Source: Cyrtodaria siliqua
Lineage: Eukaryota > Mollusca > Bivalvia > Adapedonta > Hiatellidae
NCBI GenBank assembly: GCA_037043455.1
Contig: JAWPHD010011426.1
Location: 18,501-82,500, forward strand
Direction: 5' to 3'
DNA length: 64,000 nucleotides
In this document: piece by piece, positions 48,340 to 60,464 of the stretch
How the letters are laid out: each line of letters opens with the position of its first letter
Numbering within the stretch: position 1 is the stretch's first letter
The notes under the pieces: generated by a model
Databases searched by the model: none
The model's input: only the letters and a program-made list of their open reading frames with translations
What the model was told of the DNA's origin: nothing
Position numbers and translations under genes: made by a program

Positions 48340-49075
48340 ACAAGGGACATAACTCTGGTGTTACTAATCCGAACTGGTTTTCGAACTTGTCCCAAACACT
48401 CTGGCCAAGTTTGGTAAAATAAAAAATAAAGTCCCTACCATGTTAACAAGGCAAACCGCCATAGAATATTTAAGCGAATCAAGGGCCGTAACTTCGGTAT
48501 TACTGGTCCTATCTGGCTGTTTTTCAAATTCATTCGAGCTTTCTTTGATATCAAAAACCTGACGGAGTTTGAAAACGATTGGATGAAAAAGGAAAGCCCT
48601 ATCGTGTTAATGAGGCAAGAAAATCTAGGAAAATCTTGGGCTTTACTTCCGGTGTTACACGTCCGATCTGGCTGGTTTACGAACTTCTGGCAAAGTTTGG
48701 TAAAGACCAGATTAAAAATGAAGGTCTTTCGTGTAAACGAGGCAAAATACACCATATCTAAGAAAATCAAGGGCCATAACTCCGATGTTAATAATACCAA
48801 CTGGTTGTTTTTCGAAATTGTCCAAGTTTTCATTGATATTAACAATCTGGCCAAGCTCGAAAAAGATCAGATGAAAAATGAAAGGCCCTATCGTGTTAAC
48901 GTGGCAAAATAGAGCAGTTTTAACTAAATCAAGGGCCATTACTCCGATTTTACCTGTCCGATCTGGCTGGCTTTCGAACTTGTCCGAGCTTTCATTGATA
49001 TCAACAATCTGGTGATCGGATGAAAAGCGAAGGCCTTATCGTGTTAACTAGGTAAACTTTAACTGATGGACGGAC
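48340..49075. repeat. Roughly 145-bp satellite, five copies
   Basis: Copies share AAATCAAGGGCCATAACTCC, GTCCGATCTGGCTGG, TTCATTGATATCAACAATCT and CCTATCGTGTTAAC. The array ends in GATGGACGGACGTCGGACGA and AACTTGCCATCCCATAGAGC, a terminus I associate with a common bivalve repeat. ORFs of up to 139 codons on both strands translate the repeat and differ between copies. Confidence 0.85.
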
Positions 49076-49449
49076 GTCGGACGACGGACAACTTGCCATC
49101 CCATAGAGCTAAAAACCACACTTTTCCCCCAAATAGGGTTATTTTGCATATTATCAAACCGAACGCCACTGTAACAGGAGTGCACTGGCGCAAACGCAAA
49201 CAAAATGTCATCTCGGATTGTGGGGAGGGGCAAAAGGTAGAACTTTATATCTCATGTTTGCTTTATCCTGCTTCTTTGTTTGCAATACAGACTTTAAACA
49301 TTCACTGTGAAATTATCACTGGCTCAGGTGTGAATACATGCCATTAATTAAAAATGCGGCGATATGCGATGGCGGGAAAATCGACTGCTCTAGTTAGGTC
49401 AGTGTCATACTACACCATCCATTATTTACGACTAGTGTTGTAATTCTTT

Positions 49450-49745
49450 CCACCCTATAATCCTCAACCAATCCTCTAAACCCTCCCAATCCTCTAATCG
49501 ATCCTCAATCCTTTAAACCACGTCCAATCCTTTAATCGTTCCCAAATCCTTTAAACCTCGCCCAATCTTCTGAACTTTTCCCAATCTTCTAAACCTCTCC
49601 CAATCATATAAACCTCTCCTAATCATATAAACCTCTTCCAATCCTCTAATCGTTTCCCTTTCTCCTAAACCTCCTCCAATCCTCTAAATCCCTTCCAATC
49701 CTCTAATCCTCACCCAATCCGCCAATCCTCTCCCAATACTCTTCC
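49450..49745. repeat. Pyrimidine-rich minisatellite (CCAATCCTCTAAACC)
   Basis: Degenerate units of about 16-20 bp built on CCAATCCTCTAA(A/T)CCTC. In the transcript it would be purine-rich. Confidence 0.85.
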
Positions 49746-50289
49746 AATAACATAGACTGTAATACTTACTGCAAAACACTGCAATGAAAGAGAAAATAGT
49801 GTGTCAACCAATATTTGTCTACTTACATATAGCTATTAATGAACTGTTTTAATGTTTTGCATGTATAATAGACTATTAAATAAACTCTAATTACAAATGC
49901 TTTCGTGATACAAATGTTTTTGTATTCATATTCACGACATCGTTATAGTAAGTAAGTATTTTTTTATTATTGTGACATACAAGAAATCATATATACATAT
50001 ATTTATAAAACAACATGAGCACCCGGCCCAGTGGGCCTATAAGTCACCAAATAGAAAGAACATGTCTAAGTACAATAATCAAATTATTGCATAATTTACA
50101 TTAGATAAATATGCATAGATTGTAATTAAACATCTTTATCAAATACATTCAAGTATATTTAACAGGAAACACTTCCTTCAAGGCATGTTAAATTGAATAA
50201 GTAAACATTTAATGATACAGAATGTCCTTTTTTAATATTTGATATTTGTTATATTTGATACCGTATATAAATATGTGTTGACGGCCACA

Positions 50290-50545
50290 CTTATATGGTT
50301 TAAAACCCCTATCCCGCCATCAACATGCACATTTAACAACAACTCTATACACCGTTTCTAAACCTAAGAACTGACGACGAGGTATACATATAACTTACAT
50401 AATTTGAAAATCCCCACTCCTTAGAAGCAATATAAACGGCCAGCCCAAACCCCAAAACTGTAGTGTCGAATTAAGAGACACCAATTCATTTTACGCATAT
50501 TCAATCACGGGTATTTTAAGAACCCGTGAATATACTTTTAATCGG
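50290..50545. repeat. Repeat shared with 62.95-63.2 kb
   Basis: ACACCGTTTCTAAACC, TATAACTTACA, GTGTCGAATTAAGAG and TTTTACGCATATTC occur in the same order at 62950-63200. Here it lies 200 bp downstream of exon A6 in gene terms; the other copy is upstream of A1. That position is what a duplicated module would leave behind, although a dispersed repeat is also possible. Confidence 0.75.
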
Positions 50546-50745
50546 CACATATACACCTTTATATGACCTGAACTCTTGGACAGGGCATAGATAAACGGTT
50601 TTGTATTGTAATGCTGCCATTATTTTGAGGGTTAGTTTCTTTAAGGCACGGGCAACAGCGTCTTGTCATGAAGTTAAATTGCTAACCATTGTTTTCAAGT
50701 CATATTTGCAAAATTACGTTAAACCTATATTTCGAGAAAGCTTAC

Positions 50746-50875
50746 CATACACAGCGAAGGTGATACTTGCTCCTATCGTGGTACCGTCATGACTTTTAGC
50801 CCGGATCGTGGGCGTGATGTTATCAGTGCAGTTGTTGTACACAACGGTCGCCGTTAGGCTGTCCTCTGATATCGC
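50746..50875 (-). CDS. Module A exon 6
   Basis: 130 bp, same length as B6; acceptor CAACTTTTCAG, donor GTAAGC; starts in phase 0, ends in phase 1. It encodes AISEDSLTATVVYNNCTDN, then TPTIRAKSHDGTTIGASIT. The NCT sequence is a potential N-glycosylation site that B6 lacks (NCK). Confidence 0.9.
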
Positions 50876-51344
50876 CTGAAAAGTTGAATTTAAAGGGGTT
50901 GATGTTACTATTTTAAAGGGCTCTAAAACACTTGAAAAAAGCTGAAAGAATGATAAAAATGCCATGAAAAATAAAGGGGATATGACCTATTGAAAATTTG
51001 CAAAGAAACATCAATGGAGTCGGCCACCATGGAACGATGACGTCATCGCGCCTTTTTACCGCATATGGCATATTATCTTTTAAAGCAATGGAAATCACTG
51101 CAAATGAAAAATAAGCATACAATTTGTACATTTTACATCTAAATATTTACTTTTAATCAATGTGCAGTGATTTTTCTTTGCTTTAGAATATATGTTATCA
51201 ATAGTGCAACAACCCCTTTAATTACAAGTAAAATAACAAATGAATATATCAAAACCGGTTTTAATAGAGTTGCAGATTATTAATGATGTTTCATCAACAC
51301 ATCAGGCAGTTGTTCTACACGTATCGTCTTAGTGAAGGAGTTGA

Positions 51345-51620
51345 ATAGGGGGATTTACGGCGCACCAACACAAACCGTTTACATGACGCCAACAGGAATG
51401 AAAATTCCAGGCCCATTCTCCATATTAAATCTAAATAAAAATATGAAGAATTGGCCTAGAACCTTCTCACCCGAAAAACTGCATTGTTTATGCAAATTAT
51501 ATTGTAAACTCTCCATTTTTCGCTGAACCGAAAATCATTGTTTCTGCTACCACTCAAGTATCTTTTTGCCTGGGTAAGCAGTGACCCTATTTTTGCCCGG
51601 GGACCAAGCGGGGCCCTTAG
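51345..51620. repeat. Interspersed repeat, second copy of 35.5 kb
   Basis: Matches 35540-35945 in word order (GGCGCACCAACAC, TTGGCCTAGAACC, AAACTCTCCATTTTTCGCTG, AGCAGTGACCCTATT). Confidence 0.7.
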
Positions 51621-51890
51621 TGGTGGGAGATAAAGAGCATCTGTCTATCATAACATACACACATATCGAGACTCGATAGTTCAATGCAACACTGACACGT
51701 TTGTAATTAACACATTCCTATAATGAATATTCCTAATATCTATGAAAACCTCCTATTTTCAAAGTCGTCTGTTTGTTACGTGCTTTAGTTTTTGTACTTC
51801 ACTTGGTTATCTAATTGGTAAATTGTGTTGGTTGTCCTGTTTCGTAATCATTCTGGTATTTAGATTTCTACTAACTTAAAATTTTCCTAA

Positions 51891-52225
51891 CTATTTCTTG
51901 GCAAGATGTATAAACAGTCCTAAAAAGCCACTGAGGTCATCAGCCGGGTACCAGTCATCAGCGATTGTTTCGATTTCATTAAGCCCTGGACCCTCTCCAG
52001 GCGATGGATCAGCAGACGTCACTACCTCATCCTCATGGATGTCTTCCAGATTTTCTCTTTTTGTTCTTTGCTCCAAAGCCAGCTGGATGCCCTTTCTGCT
52101 GAATTTTCTAGCCTCATAACTGCGGCTCTCATCTCTCTTCCGACTAATCCGGGGGAACTAAACATTGTCCAATCTGACTGTGTAGGGAAGCCGCTGAAGT
52201 CAACATCTACAACGCATTTCTTTTA
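51891..52225 (-). pseudogene. Coding-like fragment with a probable frameshift
   Basis: The minus strand here is less AT-rich than its surroundings and has two overlapping open frames. The first (about 52225 to 52030) contains VDVDFSGFPTQSDWTMFSSP and MRAAVMRLENSAERASSW. The second (about 52140 to the stop at 51891) contains KGIQLALEQRTKRENLEDIH, an acidic stretch, and ends DDWYPADDLSGFLGLFIHLA. Together they look like one protein broken by a frameshift. I do not recognise the family. It lies within intron A5-A6 on the gene's own strand but has no matching splice sites, so it is more likely a retrocopy or transposon remnant. Confidence 0.4.
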
Positions 52226-52331
52226 ACCCGCTAATGTTCCAACTCCATGTTACAAATGTAACGATACATTTCTTCATCCGTGAAGAAATTTCTGCAGAAT
52301 TTTGCAATTAAATGTCTATGGCAAGCAATTA

Positions 52332-52504
52332 TCTAACAGTTCGTTTCTTTCTAGTTTGTAACAAAAGTTACATACCTAGTTCTGGTTCATAACCCAGTTG
52401 GCATACACATATATATGTATGTGTGCGTTCCAACTGGGTTAGAACCAGAACTAGGTACTAGTGTGTAACTTTTGTTACAAACTAGATAGACACGAACTGT
52501 TAGA
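52332..52504. repeat. 173-bp palindrome
   Basis: Arms of about 80 bp (TCTAACAGTTCG..., TTTGTAACAAAAGTTACA, CCTAGTTCTGGTT, AACCCAGTTGG) meet at a CACATATATATGTATGTG centre. It ends 128 bp downstream of exon A5 in gene orientation. Confidence 0.92.
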
Positions 52505-52631
52505 GAACTGATGGCAAAAGGCAATATTTAAAAACAATCTCTCTCTGTATACATATTTTATTTTTTGCTGTCAATATAGAAAGAGACATAAGGAACTTCA
52601 CATTGCGCAACAAATCGCGACTATTACATAC

Positions 52632-52741
52632 CATGCACGAAAATCTGTATGTGGTGGAACTGTCCACGGTCCCTGGGTTATAAAGCTGTACAAAAGTTGT
52701 CGTACCAACTGATACACTGTCAACACAGTGAACCTCGGAAG
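52632..52741 (-). CDS. Module A exon 5
   Basis: 110 bp; acceptor TTTTATTATAG, donor GTATGT; starts in phase 1, ends in phase 0. It encodes SEVHCVDSVSVGTTTFVQLY and ends SSTTYRFSCM. Three codons longer than B5, with the two Cys and the TYRF(S/A)C end conserved. Confidence 0.9.
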
Positions 52742-53454
52742 CTATAATAAAAAAGATCTTAAATAAAATCGTCATTTCAGCTATCACACTTTCAATGGAT
52801 TTCATCTTGGCATTTGTAATGAAACATCCGTGAATTAAAACATAAATTGCCGAACCATCCGTTTACCCAACGCTGTCACACATACAAGTATAATGAAGCA
52901 TAATGGACTAAAAAAACCTCGGTCGTCGAATCAATTCACTTTAAAATTATAAATAGTGCAATCATCTTAAAAAAGTTATGAGTTCACTTGAAATATAGCA
53001 ATTATATATATTATTTGACCATTCAGCATACATTCTTTGAGTTGAAAGGTAGGCAAATAGAACTTTATGTAAAAGTAGATATAAAAATCGGAAACTGGAA
53101 AAGTAGCATTCAAGGACGACAGTCAACCAGAAAACACACAGAAACAAAGAACGACTTAAGAAACACATTTGTCTAAGGGAAAAACTGGATCAATGAATAT
53201 CATACAAACCCTTTGGGATGAAAAGATAACAATATTGATTGGATGTACGGGGAGATTTTCTACGGTCGCCACACAGCACAAACAACACTTATGTGAACTT
53301 GCACCTAACTTTACATTTATATGTAATGCACTTATCTAACACGGACTTTTTTATTAGATTGAGGATTCAGATGTTGTTTGCTTTCTTTTAACTTCGGAGC
53401 CAGAATGCTTCCTAACTCAATATAGACACTCTGTTCCAGTAGTATGGTGTAATG

Positions 53455-54632
53455 TTACTACAGTAGAGTTAGTCAGTATAGTTAGTTACTCCAGTACAGG
53501 TAGTTTCTCCAGTATAGTTAGTTACTCCAGTATAGTTAGTTACTCCAGTACAGTCAGTTACTCCAGTACAGTCAGTTACTCCAGTATAGTTAGTTACTCC
53601 TATAGTTAGTTACTCCAGTATAGTTAGTTACTCCAGTACAGTCAGTTACTCCAGTAGAGTTAGTTACTCCAGTAGAGTGAGTTACTCCAGTACAGTTAGT
53701 TTCTCTAGTATAGTTAGTTACTCCAGTAGAGTTAGTAACTCCAGTATAGTTAGTTACTCCAGTATAGTTAGTAACTCCAGTATAGTCAGTTACTCCAGTA
53801 CAGTCAGTTACTCCAGTATAGTTAGTTACTCCAGTACAGTTAGTTACTCCAGTACAGTCAGTTACTCCAGTAGAGTTAGTTTCTCCAGTAGAGTTAGTTA
53901 GTTACTCCAGTAGAGTTAGTTCTCCAGTCAAGTTAGTTACTCCAGTAGAGTTAGTTACTCCAGTATAGTTAGTTACTCCAGTAGAGTTAAGTATAGTTAG
54001 TTACTCCAGTAGAGTTAGTCCGTATAGTTTAAAGTTACTCCAGTAGAGTTAGTCCGTATAGTTTAAAGTTACTCCAGTAGAGTTAGTCAGTATAGTTTAG
54101 AGTTACTCCAGTAGAGTTATTACTCCAGTAGAGTTAGTCCGTATAGTTTAAAGTTATTCCAGTAGAGTTAGTCAGTATAGTTTAGAGTTACTCCAGTAGA
54201 GTTATTACTCCAGTAGAGTTAGTCAGTATAGTTTAAAGTTACTCCAGTAGAGTTAGTTACTCCAGTAGTCAGTTACTCCAGTACAGTTAGTTACTCCAGT
54301 ACAGTTAGTTACTCCAGTAGTCAGTTACTCCAGTATAATTAGTTACTCCAGTAGAGTCAGTTACTCCAGTACAGTCAGTTACTCCAGTAGAGTCAGTTAC
54401 TCCAGTAGAGTCAGTTACTCCAGCATAGTTAGTTACTCCAGTACAGTCAGTTACTCCAGTACAGTCAGTTACTCCAGTAGTCAGTTACTCCAGTACAGTT
54501 AGTTACTCCAGTAGAGTCAGTTACTCCAGTAGAGTTAGTTACTCCAGTAGAGTTAGTTACTCCAGTACAGTCAGTTACTCCAGTAGAGTTAGTTATTCCA
54601 GTAGAGTTAGTTACCCCAGTAGAGTTAGTTAC
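53455..54632. repeat. 18-bp minisatellite in intron A4-A5
   Basis: About 65 units of GTTAGTTACTCCAGTAGA type with variants (GTCAG, TACAG, TATAG). A subregion at 53990-54250 has longer composite units with CCGTATAGTTTAAAG. It begins only 110 bp downstream of the A4 donor. The 18-bp period keeps one frame open (SYSSTV repeats), which is not a gene. Confidence 0.95.
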
Positions 54633-54741
54633 AAAGTCACATATTTATCAAGCATGTATTGATATGTCAATGGGCTAAAAGCAAAGGGGCACACAATCCT
54701 TAATATCGAAGAACCGGAGGAACAGGTATACAATTGCTTAC

Positions 54742-54930
54742 CGGCATATACAATTGATTGGCCAGTGCACGCGATATCAAATGCCAGCTTAGTTTTGTCC
54801 GTGCACACGTTCATGTGTTCCTTGTTGCTCGCATCATTACATAGTGCAGTGTTGTCCTTATTTGTATAGTCGAATGTGAATCTACCCAGGAGCGGTGTTG
54901 GACACTGTTTATAAGCAGTGGATTCGGAAC
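54742..54930 (-). CDS. Module A exon 4
   Basis: 189 bp, two codons longer than B4; acceptor TTTACATATCAG, donor GTAAGC; phase 1 at both ends. It encodes SESTAYKQCPTPLLGRFTFD, then ALCND, HMNVCTDKTKLAFDIACTG and ends IVYA. Four Cys in register with B4. The PLLGRFTFDYT segment fits a beta-rich ectodomain. Confidence 0.92.
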
Positions 54931-55529
54931 CTGATATGTAAAACATGATCATTTCAATGAATGGATATTTTTCTGAGATTTCTCTTTATCCTGTCTTGTA
55001 ATTTCCCCTATTCACCCAATATCACATTTGCCTTAATTTATCGCATGCCTGAGAGTACTTTCTATTGTCCAAAGTTGTATGATATATTCAATACAGGAAA
55101 ACGAAAGCGTACTGATATTTCGTATTATAACATTTTCAGAACTCTCAATAATAAAGATTGTTTGACTGTGTTGCTACCATTTTTTTAAACATAACCCAGT
55201 TTTCCCAGCACCACGCTTACACGGAGATGTCAGTGACAGGCACCTTTGGCAGGATAACATATCAGGTTTTATTGCATAGGGACTAACAAACCCCGTTCAC
55301 TTACAATGTAAATGGAAACGTCAAATTCGCCTACATCCGACGTATTGTAAAGTCATACTGGGTGATTAATGTACTTAGAACTTCTCTTTTGTTACTCGTA
55401 CTCATACAGGTGATGTTTTATTTAAAACAATGCAACTTGGAACTGAAACGGTCGTCCTTATAGCAGATGGTCTCTTTCGGTTGGAATGTATTTATACCAT
55501 ATCGACACCACACGCTACTTCACACATAC

Positions 55530-55658
55530 CTTGTTTCACCATGACGGAGAACGCAGCTCCCTCTGCGTATCCTGTGGTACTACATATCGTGTCCTTGCTC
55601 GTGATACCCGCGTCTAAATGGACAAAGACCCGATGTTGTCCCGCGTTCGGCTCTTGTC
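55530..55658 (-). CDS. Module A exon 3
   Basis: 129 bp; acceptor TTAAATTTAG, donor GTATGT; phase 1 at both ends. It encodes QEPNAGQHRVFVHLDAGITS, then DTIC and AAFSVMVKQ. Matches B3 at the single Cys and the F(S/H)VMVK end. Confidence 0.9.
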
Positions 55659-55879
55659 CTAAATTTAAATGTTATTATTATAATGAACGTTTAAGTGTTA
55701 AACTATTGATATAGCGACTACACAACTGTCTTAGATTCCCTAGGAAAACACAAACGCATTTCCTGATATTTAAAACAACTCTAAGTAACCGTTTATTTTT
55801 AGTACCTCGAATATGATACAATCCGTATGATGCAACTCTAGAAAATGATAATATATTTATGACAAAACTGCCTTTACCG

Positions 55880-56960
55880 AAACGATTTTGTTACATTAAC
55901 GTTGATGCAATGTTGCGATAGTGTTGCAGCAACAAAGATGTTATCGCCAGAACATTTTTTTTGCATGTATATACTGTTGCTAGCAGCAACATCTCTGGCG
56001 AAGTTTTTGCAACATTAAAATGTTATAAAAGCTGTGACGACATTCTAGCGACAATCAAGCACGTTGCCACAAAAAAGATTTTGGCAACATAATCAACAAA
56101 TGTTGCTAGGTGTCGGCACAGGTTGAATTTTTTAAATCATTGGAGTTACCTCCCTTGCAATTTCTTTTTATTGGCAATGAATGCATGTTAATATGCTGCT
56201 ATTCCAGTCAGATGTTTTATTCAAAGTTATTGATTTTAGATAACGACATTCATATCTATTTTTTAAACTTCTTTACATAATAACCAAAGGCTCAAGTCAG
56301 CTATTTCCATCACTTTTGGCCTGTCTTTACATCCATCAATAATTGTTTTAAACTGTATCTCCGCTGAATGGGTCTCTTGTTTTTCAGCAATACCGTGTTC
56401 CTTTTGTGTTTTAAAGGAATTTTACTGGTAGCTTCTAGTTCTTGGAGTGGGGTGGGTTATGCATGATATTTATTAAACATAACCAGTGATATGATATTGT
56501 ACAATACTTTGAACGCTTCAACAACACGAGGACGCACGATTAAGAGACACGTGCCTCCATTACGTAATGAGTGTTACCCTTGTCTGAACGAAAGTAATGT
56601 TCCTACGTCTGTCTGTCTGTCCCAAAACGTTTAATCTCAGGAATGTTGCCACAACGTCGCCAAAACATCTTACGGCAATATTGCAGTAACGTTGCAAGAC
56701 AATCGTTCAGGAATGTCGCCAGAAACTAATTTGCATACGAAAAGTGATATTGTTTCATCGTTGCTGCAACATATGCATGTCACCGGAATATATTTCAATT
56801 TCAGGAATGTTGCCACAATGTCGGCAGAACATCTTATGGCAGTACTGCAGCAACCTTGCAAGAAAATCTTCAGGAATGTCGCCAGAAACTAATTTGCATA
56901 CGAAAAGCGATATTTTTGCAACGTTGCTGTAGCATGCCGCCGGAATGTTGCTGCAGTATT
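55880..56960. repeat. TTGC/GCAAC-rich repeat cluster
   Basis: 55900-56100 and 56640-56960 contain diverged copies with AGGAATGTTGCCACAA, CGCCAGAA(A/C), TTGCTGCAACA and TTTGCATACGAAAAG. The 56640-56960 part is two direct copies of about 180 bp. No gene is apparent between them. Confidence 0.7.
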
Positions 56961-57004
56961 GCCATACATTGTCTCCATAAGCCTCGTATTTTGGTACGGG
57001 TGTG

Positions 57005-60000
57005 GTGTACTTACCTCGAATATGATAATATATGTATTAATTTCCTCGAATATGATAAGTATACATGTATTGCACAACTGTTGTGTACTTTCCAGGAATA
57101 TGATAATATATGTATGACACAACTGTTGAGTACTTTCTCGAATAGGATAATATATGTATTAGTACTTTCTCGAATATAATAACATATGTATTGCACAAAT
57201 GTTGTGTACTTTCCTCGAATATGATAATATATGTATGACTCAACTATTGTGTACTTTCTCGAATATGATAGTATATGTGTGACACAACTGTGGCGTACTT
57301 TCCTCGAATATGATAATATATGTATTGCACAACTGTTGTGTACTTTCCTTGAATATTGTAATATATGTATGACACAACTGTGGTGTACTTACCTGGAATA
57401 TGATAATATATGTATTGCACAACTGTGGTGTACTTACCTCGAATATGATAATATACGTATGACGCAATGGTGGTGTACTTACCTTGAATATGATAATATA
57501 TGTATTGCACAACTGTCATGTACTTACCTCGAATATGATAATATCTGTATGACGTAACTGTGGTGTACTTACCTCGAATATGATAATATATGTATTGCAC
57601 AACTGTGGTTAACTTACCTCGAATATGATAATATACGTATGAAGCAATGGTGGTGTACTTGCCTTGAATATGATAATATATGTATTGCATAACTGTCATG
57701 TTCTTACCTCGAAAATGATAATATCTATATGACGTACCTGTGGTATACTTACCTCGAATATGATAATATATGTATTGCACAACTTTCATGTACTTTCCTC
57801 GAATATGATAATATATGTATGACGTAACTGTGGTATACTTACCTCGAATATGATAATATATGTATTGCACAACTGTCATGTACTTACTTCAAATACGATA
57901 CTATCTGTATTACACAACTGTGGTGTACTTTCCTCGAATATGATAATATATGTATGACGCAATTGTGGTGTACTTACCTCGAATATGATAATATCTGTAT
58001 ATTACAAATGTGGTGTACTTACCTTGAATATAATAATATATGTATTGCACAACTGTCGTGTACTTACCTCGTATATGATAATATCTGTATGACGTAACTG
58101 TGGTGTACTTACCTCGGATATGATAATATATGTATGACACAACTGTGTTGTACTTTCCTCGAATATGATAATATACGTATGACGCAATTGTGGTGTACTT
58201 ACCTCGAATATTATAATATATGTATTGCACAACTGTCATGTACTTACCTCGAATACGATAATATCTGTATGACACAACTGTGGTGTACCTTCCTCGAATA
58301 TGATAATATATGTATGACGCAATTGTGGCATACTTACCTCGAATATGATAATAATTGTATATCACAACTGTGGTGTACTTACCTGGAATATGATAATATA
58401 TGTATTGCACAACTGTTGTGTACTTACCTCGAATATGATAATATTTGTATTACACAACTGTGGTGTACTTACCTCGGATATGATAATATCTGTATGGCAC
58501 AACTATGGTGTACTTACCTCGAATATAATAATATCTGTATGACGCAATTGCGGTGTACTTACCTCGAATATAATAATATCTGTATGTCACAACTGTGGTG
58601 TACTTACCTCGAATATGATAATATCTTTATGACGCAATTGCGGTGTACTTACCTCGAATATGATAATATATGTATGCTGTAATTGTGATGTACTTACCTC
58701 AAATATGATAATATATTATGATGCAATTGTGATGTACTTACTTCGAATATGATAATATCTGTATGTCACAACTGTGATGTACTTATGTACTGTGGCATAC
58801 CTTTCTCGAATAGTATAATATATATTTGACACAATTGTGGTATACTTACCTCGAATAGGATAATACATTTATGATGCAAATGTGGTGTACTAACCTCGAA
58901 TATGATTATATATATTTGACATAACTGTGGTGTACTAACCTCGAATATGATAATATCAGATGACACAATTGTGGTGTACTTACCTCGAATATTATAATAT
59001 ATGTATTGCACAACTGTCATGTACTTACCTCGAATACGATAATATCTGTATGACACAACTGTGGTGTACTTTCCTCGAATATGATAATATATGTATGACG
59101 CAATTGTGGCATACTTACCTCGAATATGATAATATTTGTATATCACAACTGTGGTGTACTTACCTCGAATATGATAATATATGTATTGCACAACTGTTGT
59201 GTACTTACTTCGAATATGATAATATTTGTATTACACAACTGTGGTGTACTTACCTCGGATATGATAATATCTGTATGGCACAACTATGGTGTACTTACCT
59301 CGAATATAATAATATCTGTATGACGCAATTGCGGTGTACTTACCTCGAATATAATAATATCTGTATGTCACAACTGTGGTGTACTTACCTCGAATATGAT
59401 AATATCTGTATGACGCAATTGCGGTGTACTTACCTCGAATATGATAATATATGTATGCTGTTATTGTGATGTACTTACCTCAAATATGATAATATATTTT
59501 GATGCAATTGTGATGTACTTACTTCGAATATGATAATATCTCTATGTCACAACTGTGATGTACTTATGTACTGTGGCATACTTTTCTCAAATAATATAAT
59601 ATATATTTGACACAATTGTGGTATACTTACCTCGAAAAGGATAATACATTTATGATGCAACTGTGGTGTACTCGAATATGATTATATATATTTGACATAA
59701 CTGTGGTGTACTAACCTCGAATATGATTATATATATTTGACATAACTGTGGTGTACTAACCTCGAATATGATTATATATATTTGACATAACTGTGGTGTA
59801 CTAACCTCGAATATGATTATATATATTTGACATAACTGTGGTGTACTAACCTCGAATATGATTATATATATTTGACATAACTGTGGTGTACTAACCTCGA
59901 ATATGATTATATATATTTGACATAACTGTGGTGTACTAACCTCGAATATGATTATATATATTTGACATAACTGTGGTGTACTAACCTCGAATATGATTAT

Positions 60001-60360
60001 ATATATTTGACATAACTGTGGTGTACTAACCTCGAATTTGATTATCTATATTTGACATAACTGTGGTGTACTAACCTCGAATATGATAATTATGGAAAGG
60101 ATCTCTATAAGCATTTTGCTTTCGTTCCAATCCATTTATTATTGCATGTAACATTTGTTATCATTGAAATAAAATAAATGTTTAAACCAATATGACAATA
60201 TCTGATGACACAACTGTGGTGTACTAACCTCGAATATGATAATATTGGATGACACAGCTGTGGTGTACTAACCTCGAATATGATAATATCAGATGACACA
60301 ACTGTGGTGTACTAACCTCGAATATGATAATATCTGATGACACAACTGTGGTGTACTAAC
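57005..60360 (-). repeat. 45-bp minisatellite derived from the A2 exon-intron junction
   Basis: About 70 tandem units next to exon A2. On the gene-sense strand a full unit is 29 nt matching the end of exon A2 (TGCGTCATACAGATATT, then ATCATATTCGAG) plus 16 nt matching the start of its intron (GTAAGTACACC...). Units close to the exon (60190-60360) are 44 bp and have GTTAGT, as the exon's own donor does. Most others have GTAAGT. 59680-60080 is a block of about nine nearly identical units, and 58.18-58.79 kb is repeated at 58.96-59.57 kb (period about 781 bp). About 100 bp of unrelated DNA interrupts at 60090-60190. ORFs of up to 211 codons here (YYHIRGKY repeats) are a by-product. Confidence 0.95.
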
Positions 60361-60464
60361 CTCGAATATGATAATATCTGTATGACGCATCTGAAAGCTT
60401 CGTAAACTGTAAACACAGGTACGTCCAAAAGTCTCCACCAAATGACGAGAATGACGTAGTAGAC
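60361..60464 (-). CDS. Module A exon 2, parent of the 45-bp array
   Basis: 104 bp, same length as B2; acceptor CTTTATAACAG, donor GTTAGT; starts in phase 2, ends in phase 1. It encodes STTSFSSFGGDFWTYLCLQF, then TKLSDASYRYYHIR. The YLCL..TK..DASY core matches B2. The exon end is the source of the array that fills the first 3.35 kb of the next intron. Read-through of its donor meets TAG at once (CGA GGT TAG), so extension into the array cannot be translated from this copy. The donor GTTAGT is weaker than the GTAAGT in most array units. Confidence 0.9.

Noticed and set aside
48435..48939. ORFs of 109-139 codons on both strands
   Set aside because: They lie in a 145-bp satellite, and the reading frame is not conserved between its copies.
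53677..53901. Ser-rich plus-strand ORF (SYSSTV repeats)
   Set aside because: The 18-bp unit length keeps the frame open. No gene context.
57231..59469. ORFs of up to 211 codons with YYHIRGKY or LEYDNIC repeats
   Set aside because: They translate the 45-bp array. The minus-strand version copies the end of exon A2 but has no start, domain or splice context of its own.
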